From Haloarcula limicola (GTDB taxonomy: Archaea; Halobacteriota; Halobacteria; Halobacteriales; Haloarculaceae), in contig NZ_WRXM01000001.1 of assembly GCF_010119205.1 (NCBI RefSeq), forward strand, positions 1,302,001 to 1,366,000: DNA of 64,000 nt, read 5' to 3'. Below the pieces are notes generated by a model that saw only the letters and a program-made list of their open reading frames with translations, was not told the DNA's origin and did no database searches. Position numbers and translations under genes: made by a program. Position 1 is the stretch's first letter; every line of letters begins with the position of its first letter. Below are positions 43,833 to 52,794 of this stretch, in pieces.

Positions 43833-44273
43833 CTACGACTCGGTCCGTCGCTGCGTCGCGTCCGCCGTTTGGCCGTAGTGTTTGACGTCGGCATAGAGGT
43901 CAGCGAGCACGTGGACGTATAGCGTCAACCCGACGACGAGCGCCCAATACGGTGCCGAAAGGACCCAGAGCGCGCCGACGGCGACCCCGGCGATGACGAC
44001 GTGACTGAAGAGACGCTGGACGTGCGAGAGGTCCGTCTCGCCGAACAGCGAGTCCTGGTCGGTGACGGCAGCGAGCGGGTTTCGGAGGAGCCGGCGGATA
44101 TTCTCGGTCGAGCCGGTGTTCAGGTAGGCGACGAGGAAGTGGTCGAAGTCGATGCCGACGCCGACGACGACGGCGACTGCGACGACCAGTACGGGGTGGA
44201 CCCGCGGCGAAGTGACGGCCAGTAGCGCCGCGCCGGTCACCGCCGAGAGGATCGCGTGGTTGCGGGAGTACAT
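43833..44273 (-). CDS. Membrane protein resembling YdjM-like metal-dependent hydrolases
   Basis: 146 residues with four hydrophobic helices. NHAILSAVTGAAL near the start, GIDFDHFLV, LFSHVVIAG and YVHVLADLYADVKHYG place His and Asp residues as in the YdjM/DUF457 membrane metal-hydrolase family. Whether it is catalytically active is unclear, because the spacing is shorter than in E. coli YdjM. It is divergent from the Nudix gene. Confidence 0.6.
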   Translation of the reverse strand: MYSRNHAILSAVTGAALLAVTSPRVHPVLVVAVAVVVGVGIDFDHFLVAYLNTGSTENIRRLLRNPLAAVTDQDSLFGETDLSHVQRLFSHVVIAGVAVGALWVLSAPYWALVVGLTLYVHVLADLYADVKHYGQTADATQRRTES

Positions 44274-44361
44274 TCATCGGTGATTCCGGTGCCACGGTTA
44301 TCAACGTCGGCCACTGTGTGGCGACCGGTAGACTAACACCGCTCTCCCTCCATCGCATTCT

Positions 44362-44784
44362 ATGAACGAGCAGTTCCTCGAAGCGACGGTGAGCGTTCGC
44401 GGGGTGGTCTGTACGCCCGACGAGCAGATTCTCACGGTCCGTCGCGCGAGCGACGGAGGGTGGGAACTGCCGGGCGGGCGGATGAACCGCGGCGAAGACG
44501 TGACCGACTGTCTCCGGCGGGAGATCGACGAGGAGACGGCGCTCTCGGTGACGGTCCACCGGCCGGTTCACGTCGTCTCGTGGCAGAACGACACCGACGA
44601 CAGCCGCCTCGCCGTCTACTACCACTGCACCGCGGCGAGCGCCGAAGTGACGCTGAGCGAGGAGCACACCGATTCGGCGTGGGTGTCGGAAACGGCGGCC
44701 AGAGAGCGGTTGAGCGACCCGCAAGTGACCGCTCTGGAGCGAGCGCTCGACGCGAACGCGAAGCCGGCGGTCGGCGACGACTAG
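44362..44784 (+). CDS. Nudix hydrolase
   Basis: 140 residues. The Nudix box is GGRMNRGEDVTDCLRREIDEE with all catalytic acidic residues (GX5EX7REUXEE). Such enzymes hydrolyse nucleoside-diphosphate derivatives; substrate not predictable. The final stop overlaps the stop of the convergent GNAT gene by four bases (CTAG). Confidence 0.88.
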   Translation: MNEQFLEATVSVRGVVCTPDEQILTVRRASDGGWELPGGRMNRGEDVTDCLRREIDEETALSVTVHRPVHVVSWQNDTDDSRLAVYYHCTAASAEVTLSEEHTDSAWVSETAARERLSDPQVTALERALDANAKPAVGDD

Positions 44785-45839
44785 TCGCCCTGTCCACCCG
44801 CCGCCGAGGGGGACAGGTGAGCGACGGCGCGGTCGCTGCCAAGCAGGTAGAGAACGCGACCGACAAGCGAGTCGATCCGCTCCCAGCGCGTAGTCGGCAC
44901 CGCTTGCCCGCCGAAGTCGGTCTTGAACGAGAACGTGCCGTCGTCGAAGGCGGGGGTCGTCTCGCCGAAGTTACAGGTCTCGTAGCCGGCGTCGATGCCC
45001 CACCGAATCGCGGCCCGGTAGAGTACCTCCGAGGGGAAGTGCTCGAAGTTCGTCGGGTCGTAGGCCGGAAAGAGGAGGAACAGGCAGTCCCGTTCGTCGT
45101 CGAGGACCGCCAGCAGTTCGCCCGCCGGGTCGCCGTCGACGCTCGCCCGGAACAGTTTGAGGCGGTCGCCGACGTTCGCCAGCAGCGCTCTGAGGAACGA
45201 AAGCGACGTGCCGTCGCCGTCGATTCGGGCCATGTGTTCGGCGTGGCGGTCGGCGAACGTCTCGATGGACTCGGGCGTGACCGGCACGTCGGTCGCGGTG
45301 ACACCGGCCTCGTCCGCCTTTCGGAGGTTCCGGCGTTTCTTCTGCGAGAGGTCCTCGGCGACGGCCTCCCACGGGCGGTCGATGTCGAGGACGAACTGGC
45401 AGTCCCGAACGGACGGATAGTACCCCCGCTCGCGGAGACGAGTGGCGTAGCGAAGCGACCGCGACGACGCGGGTTTGAGCAAGTGACCGACGGTTCGACC
45501 CGCAGTCAGCTCTTCCACAGCGTCGGCGATCGCACCGAAGACGGCGGCCTCGTCGGTCGCGATCATCGCGCCGTTCGAGCCGGGTCTGGCCGGGCCGAGA
45601 AAGCGAAAGGGCGTGCCCGGAAGCGACCGGACGAACAGCGGATGGACGCCGACGAGCGTCCCGTTTTTCCGGACCTGTACGTGCCGAGCGGGCGAGTCCG
45701 TCGCGTCTTCGTAGGCTTTGAGCCACTCGTAGCGCTCGAAGACGCTACCGGTCTCGGACTGCTGAGCGACGATCGCGTTCCACTCCCCCTGTTTGACCCC
45801 GGTTATCGATCGGTGGACCGAGGTCGTGAGGTCGGTCAT
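44781..45839 (-). CDS. GNAT/FemAB-like acyltransferase (BioF2/PF13480 type)
   Basis: 352 residues. Two GNAT-like halves are seen: YEWLKAYEDATDSPARHVQVRKNGTLVGVHPLF and FFERHAEHMARIDG-like helices before GELLAVLDDERDCLFLLFPAYDP. DCQFVLDIDRPWEAVAEDLSQKKRRNLRKADEAG is a landmark of the PF13480 family found in polysaccharide clusters. It lies at the edge of the surface-glycan cluster and may acylate or aminoacylate a sugar. Confidence 0.8.
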   Translation of the reverse strand: MTDLTTSVHRSITGVKQGEWNAIVAQQSETGSVFERYEWLKAYEDATDSPARHVQVRKNGTLVGVHPLFVRSLPGTPFRFLGPARPGSNGAMIATDEAAVFGAIADAVEELTAGRTVGHLLKPASSRSLRYATRLRERGYYPSVRDCQFVLDIDRPWEAVAEDLSQKKRRNLRKADEAGVTATDVPVTPESIETFADRHAEHMARIDGDGTSLSFLRALLANVGDRLKLFRASVDGDPAGELLAVLDDERDCLFLLFPAYDPTNFEHFPSEVLYRAAIRWGIDAGYETCNFGETTPAFDDGTFSFKTDFGGQAVPTTRWERIDSLVGRVLYLLGSDRAVAHLSPSAAGGQGD

Positions 45840-45954
45840 CGACCGAGGTTCGCCCAGCGCCCTCGTAACTGTGTGGTTTCCGACAACCCGGCGGCGTAGT
45901 GTGGGACACGGTGACGATGAGAGCTTTTATGCCGTCGTCGGTAGAGACGTACCT

Positions 45955-46977
45955 ATGACCGAACTGGCCGTCGGGGTGGTGGGGGCCGGGTGGATGGCCA
46001 CAGACTATCACGTCCCGGCGTTCACCAGTCACCGACGCACTCGCGTCACGGCGTTCGCCGAACGCGACGACGCCCGACGGGAGACCGTCGAAGCCGACCT
46101 CTCTCTGCCGGGGTACGAAGACGCCGCGTCGATGCTCGCGGCTCAGGATATCGACGTGGTGAGCATCTGCACGCCGACTAGTACACACGAGGGCATTTTT
46201 CTCGACGCCGTCGAATCGGGCTGTCACGTCCTCTGTGAGAAACCGCTCGCCCTGACCGCCGAGAGCGCGCGACGGATGGCCGACGCGGCGGCCGAGGCGG
46301 GCGTCGTCGCGCAGGTCGGCTACCTCCATCGCTACTACCGGAACTACGGGCGAGCGCTCGACGTGCTCTCGAACCACTTACTCGGCGACGTCGTCGAGGT
46401 CACCGTCGCCCACCACTCCGCACCGCCGACGCAGGGGTGGTATTACGATCCCGCGCTGTCGGGCGGCGGCGTCGCCCGCGACCTGTTTCCCCACTCGCTC
46501 GACGTGCTGATGGCGGCGTTCGGTGAGGACGTGACCGTCACCGACGCGAGCGTCCGTCATCTCCGCGAGCGCCCGGTCGAGGACGTCGCCCGCGCTTCTC
46601 TTTCCTTCGACGGTATCCTGGTGCGGCTCTCTGCGTCGTGGACCCAGACCGACGGCGTCTCCCGAGTGCTGGTCGTCGGCACGGAGGGATGGCTGGAGCT
46701 CGACGCCGAGACCTTACAGGGAGAGGTCCACGGTCGCCCCTTCGAGTTCGAACACGGCGCACTACCGATCTTCGATATCGGCGTCGCCGACCTATTCCCG
46801 GCGAGCGACGACGACGCCCACACCGCTCGCATCCACGACTTCGCCGACCACGCGGCGGCGGGCGACGGGGAGACGGCCGCGCCGCCGAGTCGCGGCGTCG
46901 CCGTCGCCGAGGTGATCGACGCCGTCTACGAGCGGAGCGGCAGCGAGCGAGACGCCAAACGGGAGGGCGGGCGATGA
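45955..46977 (+). CDS. Gfo/Idh/MocA-family sugar oxidoreductase
   Basis: 340 residues. The NAD(P) motif VGVVGAGWMATDYHVPAF, the STHEGIFLDAVESGCHVLCEKPLALT segment with the catalytic EKP lysine, and VGYLHRYYRNYG are all typical. The second domain contains GGGVARDLFPHSLDVLMAAFG. It oxidises or reduces a sugar or nucleotide sugar. It overlaps the epimerase start by four bases. A leader of 54 codons in frame precedes the ATG at 45955 but is unlikely. Confidence 0.9.
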   Translation: MTELAVGVVGAGWMATDYHVPAFTSHRRTRVTAFAERDDARRETVEADLSLPGYEDAASMLAAQDIDVVSICTPTSTHEGIFLDAVESGCHVLCEKPLALTAESARRMADAAAEAGVVAQVGYLHRYYRNYGRALDVLSNHLLGDVVEVTVAHHSAPPTQGWYYDPALSGGGVARDLFPHSLDVLMAAFGEDVTVTDASVRHLRERPVEDVARASLSFDGILVRLSASWTQTDGVSRVLVVGTEGWLELDAETLQGEVHGRPFEFEHGALPIFDIGVADLFPASDDDAHTARIHDFADHAAAGDGETAAPPSRGVAVAEVIDAVYERSGSERDAKREGGR

Positions 46978-47909
46978 CCGTCCTCGTCACGGGCGCGACC
47001 GGGTTCGTCGGCCTGAACCTCCTCCACGCGATGGCGGGCGGCGGCAGCGAGCGAGAGCCGGTGGCGATGGTCCGCGCGAGCGCCTCGACCGCGCGACTCC
47101 CCGACGGCGTCGCGACCGTCGAGGCGGACCTCTCGGATTCGCAGTCGCTGACCGCGGCGATGGCCGAAACCGACGCCGACAGCGTGGTCCACCTCGCGGC
47201 GGCGGTGTACGACCAGTCGGCGATGCGGGGCACCAACGTCGCGGGCACGGAACGATTGCTCGACGCGGCGACCGAGACCGGCGTCGAGCAGGTCGTCTTC
47301 CTCAGCACCATCGGTGCTCACCCGGAGGTGCCCGCGGACCCGGACTCTCCGTACCAGTCCTCGAAGGTCGCCGTCGAGAAGTCGCTGTTCGAGCGCGACC
47401 ACCCCTTCGACGTCGCGGCGCTGTACCCCACGTATATCTTCGGCCCGCGGGACTACCGCCTGACCCGCTACGAACACGTCCGCCCGATCGCCGCGAACCG
47501 CGTGCTCGTCCCGCCGCTGTACACGTACGACGAGTACAACGTCGTCCACGTCGACGACGTGGTCGGCAGCATCGAGTACGCGCTCGACGCGGGCGAGACG
47601 GAGAGGTACCTGATAACCGGACCGAACCTCACGAATCGGGACGTGCTCGGGACCATCGCCCGGCACGCGCCCGGGAACTGCCGCGTCGTGAACGTCCCCT
47701 ACGGCGTGGCTCGCTGGGCCGTCAAGCCGACGATGGACCTGCTCCACCGCGTCGGCGTCTCGCCGGTCCCCGGTGCGGGCTTTCTGGAGCGCGGGGACTA
47801 CGGCACGGTTCGAGAAGACCTCGCACGGCGGGCACCGGTGCGCCAGCGCTCGTGGCAGGCGGCGCTCACCGAGACCGTCGACTGGTATCGGACCGTCGGC
47901 GTCCTCTAA
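46974..47909 (+). CDS. NAD-dependent sugar epimerase/dehydratase (extended SDR)
   Basis: 311 residues. The Rossmann motif VTGATGFVGLNLL is at the N-terminus; VVHLAAAVYDQSA, VFLSTIGAH and YQSSKVAVE give the active-site Ser and YxxxK. ALYPTYIFGPRDYRLTRY and VVHVDDVVGSIEYAL are further extended-SDR motifs. It is coupled to the Gfo/Idh gene, so the pair probably act on the same nucleotide sugar. Confidence 0.9.
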   Translation: MTVLVTGATGFVGLNLLHAMAGGGSEREPVAMVRASASTARLPDGVATVEADLSDSQSLTAAMAETDADSVVHLAAAVYDQSAMRGTNVAGTERLLDAATETGVEQVVFLSTIGAHPEVPADPDSPYQSSKVAVEKSLFERDHPFDVAALYPTYIFGPRDYRLTRYEHVRPIAANRVLVPPLYTYDEYNVVHVDDVVGSIEYALDAGETERYLITGPNLTNRDVLGTIARHAPGNCRVVNVPYGVARWAVKPTMDLLHRVGVSPVPGAGFLERGDYGTVREDLARRAPVRQRSWQAALTETVDWYRTVGVL

Positions 47910-47914
47910 TCCGT

Positions 47915-49333
47915 TCAGGCGCGCAGTCGGTAGACGACGCCCGCTTCGGTCGAGAGCGGGTCGTCAGCCAGCGCGGTTCGCGTCCCGAGGACGTAGCTGT
48001 CGGTCCCGTCGGTCCCGAACGCGAGTATCTGGATGTCGAGGCCGCCCTCGACCTGCGCCTCCCGAATCGGCCACCGACCGGATTCCTGCGGTACGGCGAC
48101 GAGGAGGCGACCGGCGGCCTCGGTGAACGAACTCGTGAACACGCCGAAGACGTACGAGTCGCGCAGCGCCTCGACCGGTCCGGTGTGGACGTGACCACCG
48201 ATGACCGCGAAGCCGACCGGATAGCCCTCGTCGTCGAAGTGGGGGAACTCCAGAACCGGGTCGATCAGGGACTCGCCGCGGTCGGATTGGACGACGCACT
48301 CGCCGTCCTCGCTCGTCCCGACCTGCGGGTCGTGACAGTGATACCCCTCCTTGAGCGGCCAGCCGTAGTTGCCGCCCCTCTCGACGACGTTGACCTCCTC
48401 CCACGTCGCCTGCCCGACGTCGCCGACGAGGAGATCGTCGCCGCTGAAGCCCATCTTCCACGGGTTGCGAAGCCCCCACGCGTAGTGCTCGTCGCGGCCC
48501 TCCTTCCCGACGAGCGGGTTGTCCTCGGGGATGCCGTACGGCAGGTCGCCGGTGCGGCCGTCCACGTCGATGCGGAGGACGCTCCCCTTGAGGTTGTCGG
48601 TGAGGTCCTGGCCGTTGTACGGGTTCAGGCCGTCGCCGAGCGCCGCATAGAGGTAGCCGTCGGGACCGAACTCGATGGTGCCGGCCTGATGCAGCGGGCG
48701 CGCCCACGGCAGGTCGAGCAGGATTCGCTCGCTGTCGGGGTCGCCGCGCGACCCGTCGTCGGCGGCGCGGAACTCCGAGAGGCGCTCGCGGTGGTCCAGT
48801 TCGTCGTCGTCGGTCGGCGCGCTGTAGCGGACGTAGAACAGGCCGTTCTCGGCGAAGTCGGGATGGAAGGCCAGTCCCAGCAGCCCGCGTTCGTCGTAGG
48901 CGACCCAGTTCGGTAAGTTCTCGCCGACGGCGACCAACCGGTCGGTGAGGTCCAGAAACGGCTCGGAGCGGAGGCCGTCGGCGTCGTGGACGTACACCTT
49001 CCCGATCTGATCGACGACGAACCGCCGGTTGGTGCCGTCGGTGGCGGTGACGAGCGCCGTCGGCGAGACGAGGCCCGTCGCCACCGGTTCGAGCGAGACG
49101 GTCGGGCCGGGTTCGAAGAAGTTGCCCGAGGACGCCGGCGTGTCCGTCGCGCCGTCGCCCCCGTCCCCTCCGCCACCGTTCCCGCCGTCTCCCCCGTCGC
49201 CCGCCGCGTCGTCGCGGCTGCCGAACGAACAGCCGGCGAGCGCGCCGGTGGCACCGACGACGCCGAGCGTCCGCAAGAAGTCCCGCCTCGACGGTCCCGG
49301 CGCGGTCGTCCACCGCTCGTTTCGTGGGTTCAT
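47915..49333 (-). CDS. PQQ-dependent glucose/sorbosone dehydrogenase-like Tat lipoprotein
   Basis: 472 residues. Tat-lipobox start PSRRDFLRTLGVVGATGALAGC, then a Gly/Asp-rich linker. The six-bladed beta-propeller of soluble glucose/sorbosone dehydrogenases is shown by GLLGLAFHPDFAENGLFYVRY, HQAGTIEFGPDGYLYAALGDG, YAWGLRNPWKMGF, VGDVGQATWEEVNVVERGGNYGWP. PQQ or a related quinone would be the cofactor. It is convergent with the epimerase. Confidence 0.88.
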   Translation of the reverse strand: MNPRNERWTTAPGPSRRDFLRTLGVVGATGALAGCSFGSRDDAAGDGGDGGNGGGGDGGDGATDTPASSGNFFEPGPTVSLEPVATGLVSPTALVTATDGTNRRFVVDQIGKVYVHDADGLRSEPFLDLTDRLVAVGENLPNWVAYDERGLLGLAFHPDFAENGLFYVRYSAPTDDDELDHRERLSEFRAADDGSRGDPDSERILLDLPWARPLHQAGTIEFGPDGYLYAALGDGLNPYNGQDLTDNLKGSVLRIDVDGRTGDLPYGIPEDNPLVGKEGRDEHYAWGLRNPWKMGFSGDDLLVGDVGQATWEEVNVVERGGNYGWPLKEGYHCHDPQVGTSEDGECVVQSDRGESLIDPVLEFPHFDDEGYPVGFAVIGGHVHTGPVEALRDSYVFGVFTSSFTEAAGRLLVAVPQESGRWPIREAQVEGGLDIQILAFGTDGTDSYVLGTRTALADDPLSTEAGVVYRLRA

Positions 49334-49459
49334 GACCGTAAAAAGCTCCGTTAGTATTTAACTGTTCTTCGATAGGTAGTATTCGAATATCCGTCGATAG
49401 CAAAGATATATACTGTTTAAAACCAGTTACGAAGTGATGATTATCCGGGTGGTAGACCG

Positions 49460-50626
49460 ATGCAAGCAGTGATCTTGGCCGCGGGGGAGGGACAGCGATT
49501 GGGACCGCTGACGGAGGGCCGACCCAAACCGATGGTGCCCGTCGGCAACCGACCGATCCTCGAAGCCGTGCTGGAGGCCGCGGTCAAGGCGAGCGTCGAA
49601 GAGGTGGTTCTCGTCGTCGGCCACTGCCGAGAGCGCATCCAGAGTCACTTCGGCGACGGCGACGACTGGGGCGTCCCGATACGCTACGTCGTGCAGGACC
49701 ACCAACTCGGCGCGGCCCACGCGCTGGCACGGACCGAGTCCGTCGTCGAGGGGCCGTTCTTCGTCCTCCACGGCGACCAGTTGGTCGAGGCCGCGCTGCT
49801 TGAGCGACTCCTGGAGCGGTGGGAGGCGACCGAGACGCCGACCATCGCCGCCGTGCAGTCGGACCGGCCGACCGAGTACGGCGCGGTCGACGTGGACGGC
49901 GAAACCGTCGTGGCCGTCTCGAAGACGCCGACGGCCGATCCGCCGTTCCTCGTCAACGCCGGCGCGTACGTCCTCGACGAGGGCGTCTTCGACGTGGTTC
50001 GAGGGGTCGAGACCGCGGACGGCACCGACTTCGGGATGGCGACGACGCTCCAGCGGCTCGCCGACGCGGGACGGCTCTCGGCGGTGCTCCACCGCGGGTC
50101 GTGGCAGGACCTGACCTACCCGTGGGACCTGCTCTCGACGAACGCGACGCTGCTCCGGCAGCGCGACAGCGAGGCGGTCGCCGAGGACGCGCGGGTCCAC
50201 TCGACCGCGGCGGTCTCGGCGAGCGTGGCCGTCGACGAGGGTGTCTCCGTCGGCCCGAACGCGACGCTCCTGCCGGGGACGGCGCTCGGCCGAAACGTCC
50301 GCGTCGGCGCGAGCGCGACGCTCTCGAACTGCATCGTGCTGGACGGGGCGCGGATCGGCGACGGGGCGGTGCTGCGCGACTGCATCGTCGGCGAGTCGGT
50401 GTCGGTCGGCCCGAACGCCACCGCCGAGGGCGGGCCGGCCAGCGTCGTCGTCGGCGACGCGGTCCACGACGACGTGGGACTCGGTGCGGTGCTCGCGGAC
50501 CGAACCGTCCTCCGGGGCGGCGTGACGGTCGCGCCCGGGACCGTCGTCGGCCGCGACGTCGAAGCGGACTGCGGGACCGTCCTGCGCGGGCGAATCGACT
50601 CGAACGAGACGGTACGGAGGGGATAA
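49460..50626 (+). CDS. Sugar-1-phosphate nucleotidyltransferase with left-handed beta-helix (GlmU-like)
   Basis: 388 residues. N-terminal nucleotidyltransferase: MQAVILAAGEGQRLGPLTEGRPKPMVPVGNRPILE, VLHGDQLV, SVSKTP-like and YVLDEGVF. The C-terminus from about 245 is a hexapeptide-repeat beta-helix (VSVGPNATLLPGTALGRNVRVGASATLSNCIVLD). Together with glmS three bases downstream it should make UDP-GlcNAc, or a similar dual-function enzyme. Archaeal GlmU variants may use another nucleotide. A TATA-like ATATATA lies near 49406-49412. Confidence 0.9.
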   Translation: MQAVILAAGEGQRLGPLTEGRPKPMVPVGNRPILEAVLEAAVKASVEEVVLVVGHCRERIQSHFGDGDDWGVPIRYVVQDHQLGAAHALARTESVVEGPFFVLHGDQLVEAALLERLLERWEATETPTIAAVQSDRPTEYGAVDVDGETVVAVSKTPTADPPFLVNAGAYVLDEGVFDVVRGVETADGTDFGMATTLQRLADAGRLSAVLHRGSWQDLTYPWDLLSTNATLLRQRDSEAVAEDARVHSTAAVSASVAVDEGVSVGPNATLLPGTALGRNVRVGASATLSNCIVLDGARIGDGAVLRDCIVGESVSVGPNATAEGGPASVVVGDAVHDDVGLGAVLADRTVLRGGVTVAPGTVVGRDVEADCGTVLRGRIDSNETVRRG

Positions 50627-50629
50627 TCC

Positions 50630-52429
50630 ATGTGCGGAATCATCGGCTACGTCGGCGAATCGGCCGCCCAGTCACGGCTCGTGACCGGGTTGCAGAAACT
50701 GGAGTACCGCGGCTACGACTCGGCGGGTATTGCGCTGGTCGACGACGCGCTGTCGGTGTACAAGCAGGTCGGCCTCGTGGGCGACCTCGACCTCCCCGCC
50801 GACTCGCCCCAGACGTGTGGTATCGGCCACACCCGCTGGAGTACGCACGGGAAGCCGACAGACGCGAACGCCCACCCCCACACCGACTGCACGGGGCGAG
50901 TCGCCGTCGTCCACAACGGCATCGTCGGCAACTACGACGACCTGCGGGCCGAACTGCCCGACCACGAGTTCCGGAGCGAGACGGACACGGAGGTCGTCGC
51001 CCACCTCGTCGAAGTCGAACTCGAGTTCACCGACGACCTCGTCGCGGCGGTCAGCGCCGCCGTCGAGCGAATCGAGGGGAGTTACGCGCTGGGTGTCGTC
51101 GCGGCCGGACACGACGGCATCGTCGTTGCCCGCCGGAACAGCCCGCTGGTCGTCGGTCACGGAAGCGACGGCAACTTCGTCGCCAGCGACGTGACGCCGC
51201 TCTTGGAACACACGCGCGAGGTGTCCTACCTCGAAGACGGCGACGTGGCACACGTCACCCGCGACGGCGTCGCGGTCCGGCACGACGGCGCGAGCGTTGA
51301 GCGGGCCGTCCACCGAATCGAGTGGAACGCCGACGCCGCCGAGAAGGGCGGCTACGACCACTACATGCTCAAGGAGATCCACGAGCAACCGCAGGCGCTC
51401 CGACAGGCCGTCGCCGGCCGCATCGACGCCGTCGAGGAGCGCGTCGAGTTGGACCGCTCGCTGTCGACGGCGTTTCTGGACTCGCTCGACGAGATTCAAC
51501 TGGTCGCCTGTGGTACGTCCTACCACGCCTGCCTCTACGGGAAGCAGCTGCTGGAGTCGCTCGCGGACGTCCGCGTCACCGTCGAGTTCGGCAGCGAGTA
51601 CGCCGTCGGGAGCGGCCGCGACCCCGAGCGGACGCTGGTCGTCGGCGTCAGTCAGAGCGGCGAGACGGCCGACACCCTGCGGGCGCTCAGGACGGCGAAG
51701 CGGACCGGCATTCGAACGCTCGGCGTGACGAACACCGTCGGGAGCACCGTCGCCCGCGAGTGCGACGACGCGCTCTACATCCAGGCCGGTCCCGAGATCG
51801 GCGTCGCCGCGACCAAGACGTTCGCCTCGCAGGTCGTCACGCTCGCCCTGCTCGCCGTCGACGTGGCGGATTCGCGCGGCGAACTCGACCCGGCGGACGG
51901 CCGGGAACTGCTCTCGAACCTGCAGGCCCTGCCCGGCGCGGTCCAGACCGCCCTCGACCGGGACCGGGAGGTCCGCGAAGTGGCCGACGCCTACGCCGGC
52001 GGCGAGGCCTTCTTCTTCATCGGTCGGCAGTTCGCCACGCCGGTCGCGCTCGAAGGGGCGCTGAAACTCAAGGAGATCTCCTACGACCACGCGGAGGGGT
52101 TCCCGGCGGGCGAACTCAAGCACGGGCCGCTGGCGCTGATCACGGAGCGGACGCCGGTGCTGGCGATACTCACAGACGGTGCTCGGCCGGAGGAGACCCA
52201 CAACAACGTCAAGGAGGTCCAGTCCCGCGGCGCGCCGGTGGTCGCCGTCACCTCCGAGACGGGCCGGGAGGGCGACTACGAGGTGGGCTTCGACGTCCCC
52301 GATCTGGGCGTCCTCGAACCGCTGGTCGCCAACGTCTACCTCCAGTTGTTCGCCTACCACGTCGCCGACGGGAAGGCCCGCCCCATCGACCGGCCGCGCA
52401 ACCTCGCGAAGAGCGTCACCGTCGAGTGA
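50630..52429 (+). CDS. glmS: Glutamine-fructose-6-phosphate aminotransferase
   Basis: 599 residues, full length. The Ntn-type glutaminase domain begins MCGIIGYVGESAAQ (catalytic Cys2), with GIGHTRWSTHG and GRVAVVHNGIVGNY. Two SIS isomerase domains follow: VACGTSYHACLYGKQL, VVGVSQSGETADTL and GAALKLKEIS-like segment ALEGALKLKEISYDHAEGFPAGELKHGPLALI. It converts fructose-6-phosphate to glucosamine-6-phosphate for the nucleotidyltransferase encoded upstream. Confidence 0.95.
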   Translation: MCGIIGYVGESAAQSRLVTGLQKLEYRGYDSAGIALVDDALSVYKQVGLVGDLDLPADSPQTCGIGHTRWSTHGKPTDANAHPHTDCTGRVAVVHNGIVGNYDDLRAELPDHEFRSETDTEVVAHLVEVELEFTDDLVAAVSAAVERIEGSYALGVVAAGHDGIVVARRNSPLVVGHGSDGNFVASDVTPLLEHTREVSYLEDGDVAHVTRDGVAVRHDGASVERAVHRIEWNADAAEKGGYDHYMLKEIHEQPQALRQAVAGRIDAVEERVELDRSLSTAFLDSLDEIQLVACGTSYHACLYGKQLLESLADVRVTVEFGSEYAVGSGRDPERTLVVGVSQSGETADTLRALRTAKRTGIRTLGVTNTVGSTVARECDDALYIQAGPEIGVAATKTFASQVVTLALLAVDVADSRGELDPADGRELLSNLQALPGAVQTALDRDREVREVADAYAGGEAFFFIGRQFATPVALEGALKLKEISYDHAEGFPAGELKHGPLALITERTPVLAILTDGARPEETHNNVKEVQSRGAPVVAVTSETGREGDYEVGFDVPDLGVLEPLVANVYLQLFAYHVADGKARPIDRPRNLAKSVTVE

Positions 52430-52794
52430 GTGTCTGTCCGCGCTCGCGCGCGCTGGGTCCAGCTAATTTTCCGGGGAACGGGGCGATAGCGTCGACCGAC
52501 CCGTCGGCTTCTCGACGAGCGCGGTCAGAACCTTCGATACTCCGACTGTCACGTCAGCGGTGGCGATAGTACTGTCGAACCCGTTCTGAGTCTCAGGATA
52601 GATATTTTGGGGGATTCGTCGCGCCGATGTCGCCGATATCCGCCGTCAGTCGAATCGGCGTAGAACCGTCGGGAACGCGACAGGCGTAGAGACGTCTCCG
52701 TTCTCCGGCACGAACGGGGATCCGGCCTCTCAGGGTATCTACGTTGATAATCCGTCGAAAAGGATATTATTGCTGGTATAGAATTGGTTGGCAG
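52430..52794. other. Intergenic region before the LamG lipoprotein gene
   Basis: 365 bases. No frame has coding composition. The left half is GC-rich and may contain the end of the glmS transcript. The right end is AT-rich (about 52744-52785) and probably holds the promoter of the LamG-beta-helix operon. Confidence 0.5.
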